This document shows, piece after piece, positions 62,436-64,000 of a DNA stretch of 64,000 bases. A program made the translations under genes and the position numbers. The stretch is taken from contig JAMCYH010000130.1 in the NCBI GenBank assembly GCA_023474025.1, positions 1 to 64,000 on the forward strand. The letters run 5' to 3'. This DNA is from Deltaproteobacteria bacterium. Lineage in GTDB: Bacteria; Desulfobacterota; Desulfomonilia; Desulfomonilales; Desulfomonilaceae. Numbering within the stretch: position 1 is the first letter of the stretch; each line of letters starts with the position of its first letter. The notes beneath the pieces are model-generated. The model was not told the DNA's origin. It ran no database searches and saw nothing but the letters and a program-made list of their open reading frames with translations.

Positions 62436-64000
62436 GTGTGGTCTCGGATCAAGAAATCAATAAAGAGACTGTTCGCGAAAAAATATGAAAAGATATCTTT
62501 TCAACAGATTTTCGAGCAGTTTCAACTCTTGCTCCAATATCACCAGGATGCAATGGAGCTAATAGCCGATCTCGGTGAGAAATCGGGGGGCGATTATATC
62601 TTTGATCGAAAGTATTTAATTGATTCAACCTCAAGATTGCAGGACCTTTTACTCAGGATGGTCAAAGGTCTCAACCAGATTTCTTCAGATCGTTATTACG
62701 AGCTGTATTCAACCCTAGATCGCATTTTCTTTCCCATTGAAATGGAACTCAGGGGGCGACTTGCACTGTCAAACGCTCCCTATGTAGTATCCATTACCGA
62801 AATGCCTCTGGATACTCCTGAACTGACAGGTGGAAAGGCAAACGCCCTGGGCGAGATCATTCACAAGCTTGGAATTCCCGCCCCGTCCGGATTTGTTATT
62901 ACCAATCGGGCTTATAGTCGTTTCGTTGACTACAACGAGCTTGAAGAACGGATTCATTCCTGGATCGAACTCTGGATTAACGGCAAAGAGACGCTGGAGA
63001 AATCTTCGGGTCAAATCAGATATAGCATTCTGGCGGGTATAGTCCCTCAGGACATAACCAGGCAGATCAGGGACAACGCTAAAGGTGAGAATGTTTTCTG
63101 GGCAGTTCGCAGTAGCGCATATGGAGAGGATGGCGATTTATCGTTTGCTGGTCTACATGAGAGTATTCTTAACACTTCCGCCTCACAAATTCCGGACGCT
63201 TACAAGCAGGTTCTGGCGAGTCTTTATTCTCCCGAGGCCCTCACCTATCGGCGACAAATGGGTATGATAGGTGAAGAAGCCGCAATGGCGGTGCTTTGTC
63301 AGGAGATGGTCGACAGCCGGGCAAGTGGAGTCATTCAAACCCTTTCCCTGGAATCATCGGCACCCAACTGTCTTGAGATTTATGCCGCTTTTGGTTTGGG
63401 GCGTACCGTCGTTGAAGGTAGGGACGCTTCGGATAGTTACGTTGTGGAAAGGGCATACCCTCACAAAATCGTCTCGAAGCGGATCGTGAAAAAGGAATCT
63501 CTTGTGAGAGCAGCATCTTGGGGTGGCGAGGAAGAAGTTGTCTTGCCCGAAGACCAGCAGGAGAAATCTTCTATTTCGGATACCACCGTAAATTCTCTAG
63601 CTAAGTGGGCTATGGCTCTTGAAAGGTATTTCAAACGCCCGCAGGAAATAGAATGGGCATTAGATGCTGAGGACCAGGTATGGATCCTTCAGTCCAGACG
63701 ATTGGCGATCAATCTGGAAGTTGCTGAAAAGGTGACTAAAAGGGGAGAACGCTTTTCCTCTTATCCGATTCTGATTGAAAATCAGGGAGTAGTAGCCCAC
63801 ACTGGAGTTGGTTCAGGCCCTGTATTTTTAGTGAATTCTCAAAATGACATGTTAGCTTTTCCTGAAGGGGCGGCGCTGGTCACAAAATATACAGCTCCAT
63901 GGTTGGCTCAGATCGTCCCGAAAGCCACTGCAATTATTGCTGAAAAAGGATCGGTCGCGGGTCACCTGGCTACGATTGCAAGAGAATTTCGAGTCCCAGC
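62436..64000 (+). CDS. PEP synthase/pyruvate phosphate dikinase-like enzyme (partial, runs off window)
   Basis: The GTG at 62436 has AGGAG eight bases upstream, and the frame stays open to the last base (about 521 codons). The first roughly 125 residues are a helical, unassigned region. From about 130, TGGKANALGEIIHKLGIPAPSGFVIT matches the PEP/pyruvate-binding ATP-grasp domain, continuing to EWALDAEDQVWILQSRR. The mobile phospho-His domain is reached at the end, with His510 in GSVAGHLATIAREF. The PEP-binding barrel would lie beyond the window. Possible roles are PEP synthesis or a phospho-transfer variant; the link to a permease and stress protein is unusual. Confidence 0.85.
   Translation, partial: MWSRIKKSIKRLFAKKYEKISFQQIFEQFQLLLQYHQDAMELIADLGEKSGGDYIFDRKYLIDSTSRLQDLLLRMVKGLNQISSDRYYELYSTLDRIFFPIEMELRGRLALSNAPYVVSITEMPLDTPELTGGKANALGEIIHKLGIPAPSGFVITNRAYSRFVDYNELEERIHSWIELWINGKETLEKSSGQIRYSILAGIVPQDITRQIRDNAKGENVFWAVRSSAYGEDGDLSFAGLHESILNTSASQIPDAYKQVLASLYSPEALTYRRQMGMIGEEAAMAVLCQEMVDSRASGVIQTLSLESSAPNCLEIYAAFGLGRTVVEGRDASDSYVVERAYPHKIVSKRIVKKESLVRAASWGGEEEVVLPEDQQEKSSISDTTVNSLAKWAMALERYFKRPQEIEWALDAEDQVWILQSRRLAINLEVAEKVTKRGERFSSYPILIENQGVVAHTGVGSGPVFLVNSQNDMLAFPEGAALVTKYTAPWLAQIVPKATAIIAEKGSVAGHLATIAREFRVP

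Overview
The window looks like a chromosomal stretch from an anaerobic, respiring deltaproteobacterium in the broad sense (Desulfobacterota, perhaps the Syntrophobacteria or Desulfomonilia neighbourhood). This is inferred from gene content: many sigma-54 activators and PAS-rich histidine kinases, multihaem c-type cytochromes wired to HdrD-like CCG-domain iron-sulfur proteins, an aldehyde:ferredoxin oxidoreductase relative, a methylcobamide-type methyltransferase and a Liv amino-acid-type importer. I saw no rRNA, tRNA, CRISPR array, insertion sequence or phage gene.

Layout. (1) 1-4.5 kb: the left edge carries a perfect 127-bp copy of part of a histidine-kinase gene, then a gene-poor stretch with three GAGCGA/TCGCTC palindromes. 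A hybrid kinase and a receiver-PAS-AAA regulator with eroded sigma-54 activator motifs follow (minus strand). (2) 4.8-7.7 kb: small zinc-finger/winged-helix protein, zwf and glk. (3) 7.8-22.9 kb, all minus strand and tightly spaced. In transcription order: ferredoxin, AOR-like protein, amidotransferase-like protein, hexahaem cytochrome, cytochrome b, heptahaem-cytochrome/cytochrome-b fusion, HdrD-like protein, an unknown cysteine-containing protein, an SsuABC/TauABC-type importer, a radical SAM-GNAT fusion, an AIR-synthase-like protein and a sigma-54 activator. (4) 22.9-23.7 kb: divergent control region with two near-identical inverted operator-like sites and a sigma-70-type promoter. (5) 23.7-41.7 kb, plus strand: FCD-type GntR regulator, CoA-acylating-type aldehyde dehydrogenase, GlcD/GlcF-like oxidoreductase, MFS carrier, URO-D/MtaA-family methyltransferase, arginase-fold hydrolase, outer-membrane barrel protein, then (behind a candidate sigma-54 promoter) an SDR dehydrogenase and a complete LivKHMGF importer. 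A convergent acyl-CoA synthetase follows. (6) 43.6-52.3 kb: GT-C membrane protein, sensor kinase, lon, CDF metal exporter and a decayed HlyD/ABC exporter. (7) 52.6-64 kb: a very large PAS-rich hybrid kinase, a small membrane protein, a kinase/sigma-54 regulator pair and, behind a strong sigma-54 promoter, a universal-stress-like protein, a TauE/SafE permease, a TIGR02186-type protein and a PEP-synthase-like enzyme cut by the window end.

How the genes may work together. Region 3 resembles a membrane electron-transfer module (periplasmic c haems, membrane b haems, cytoplasmic HdrD-like CCG protein) next to an AOR-like/ferredoxin pair and part of a nitrilase-cluster-type gene set without its nitrilase. 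Region 5 looks like one catabolic unit: import through outer membrane, MFS and Liv systems, oxidation by FAD/Fe-S and aldehyde dehydrogenases, methyl transfer, and CoA activation. The substrate cannot be read from sequence. Region 7 looks like a self-contained two-component sigma-54 regulon. The most unusual items are the AOR-like protein that has lost most of its Fe-S ligands, the cytochrome/HdrD complex, the radical SAM-GNAT fusion without a nitrilase, and the paired operator sites.
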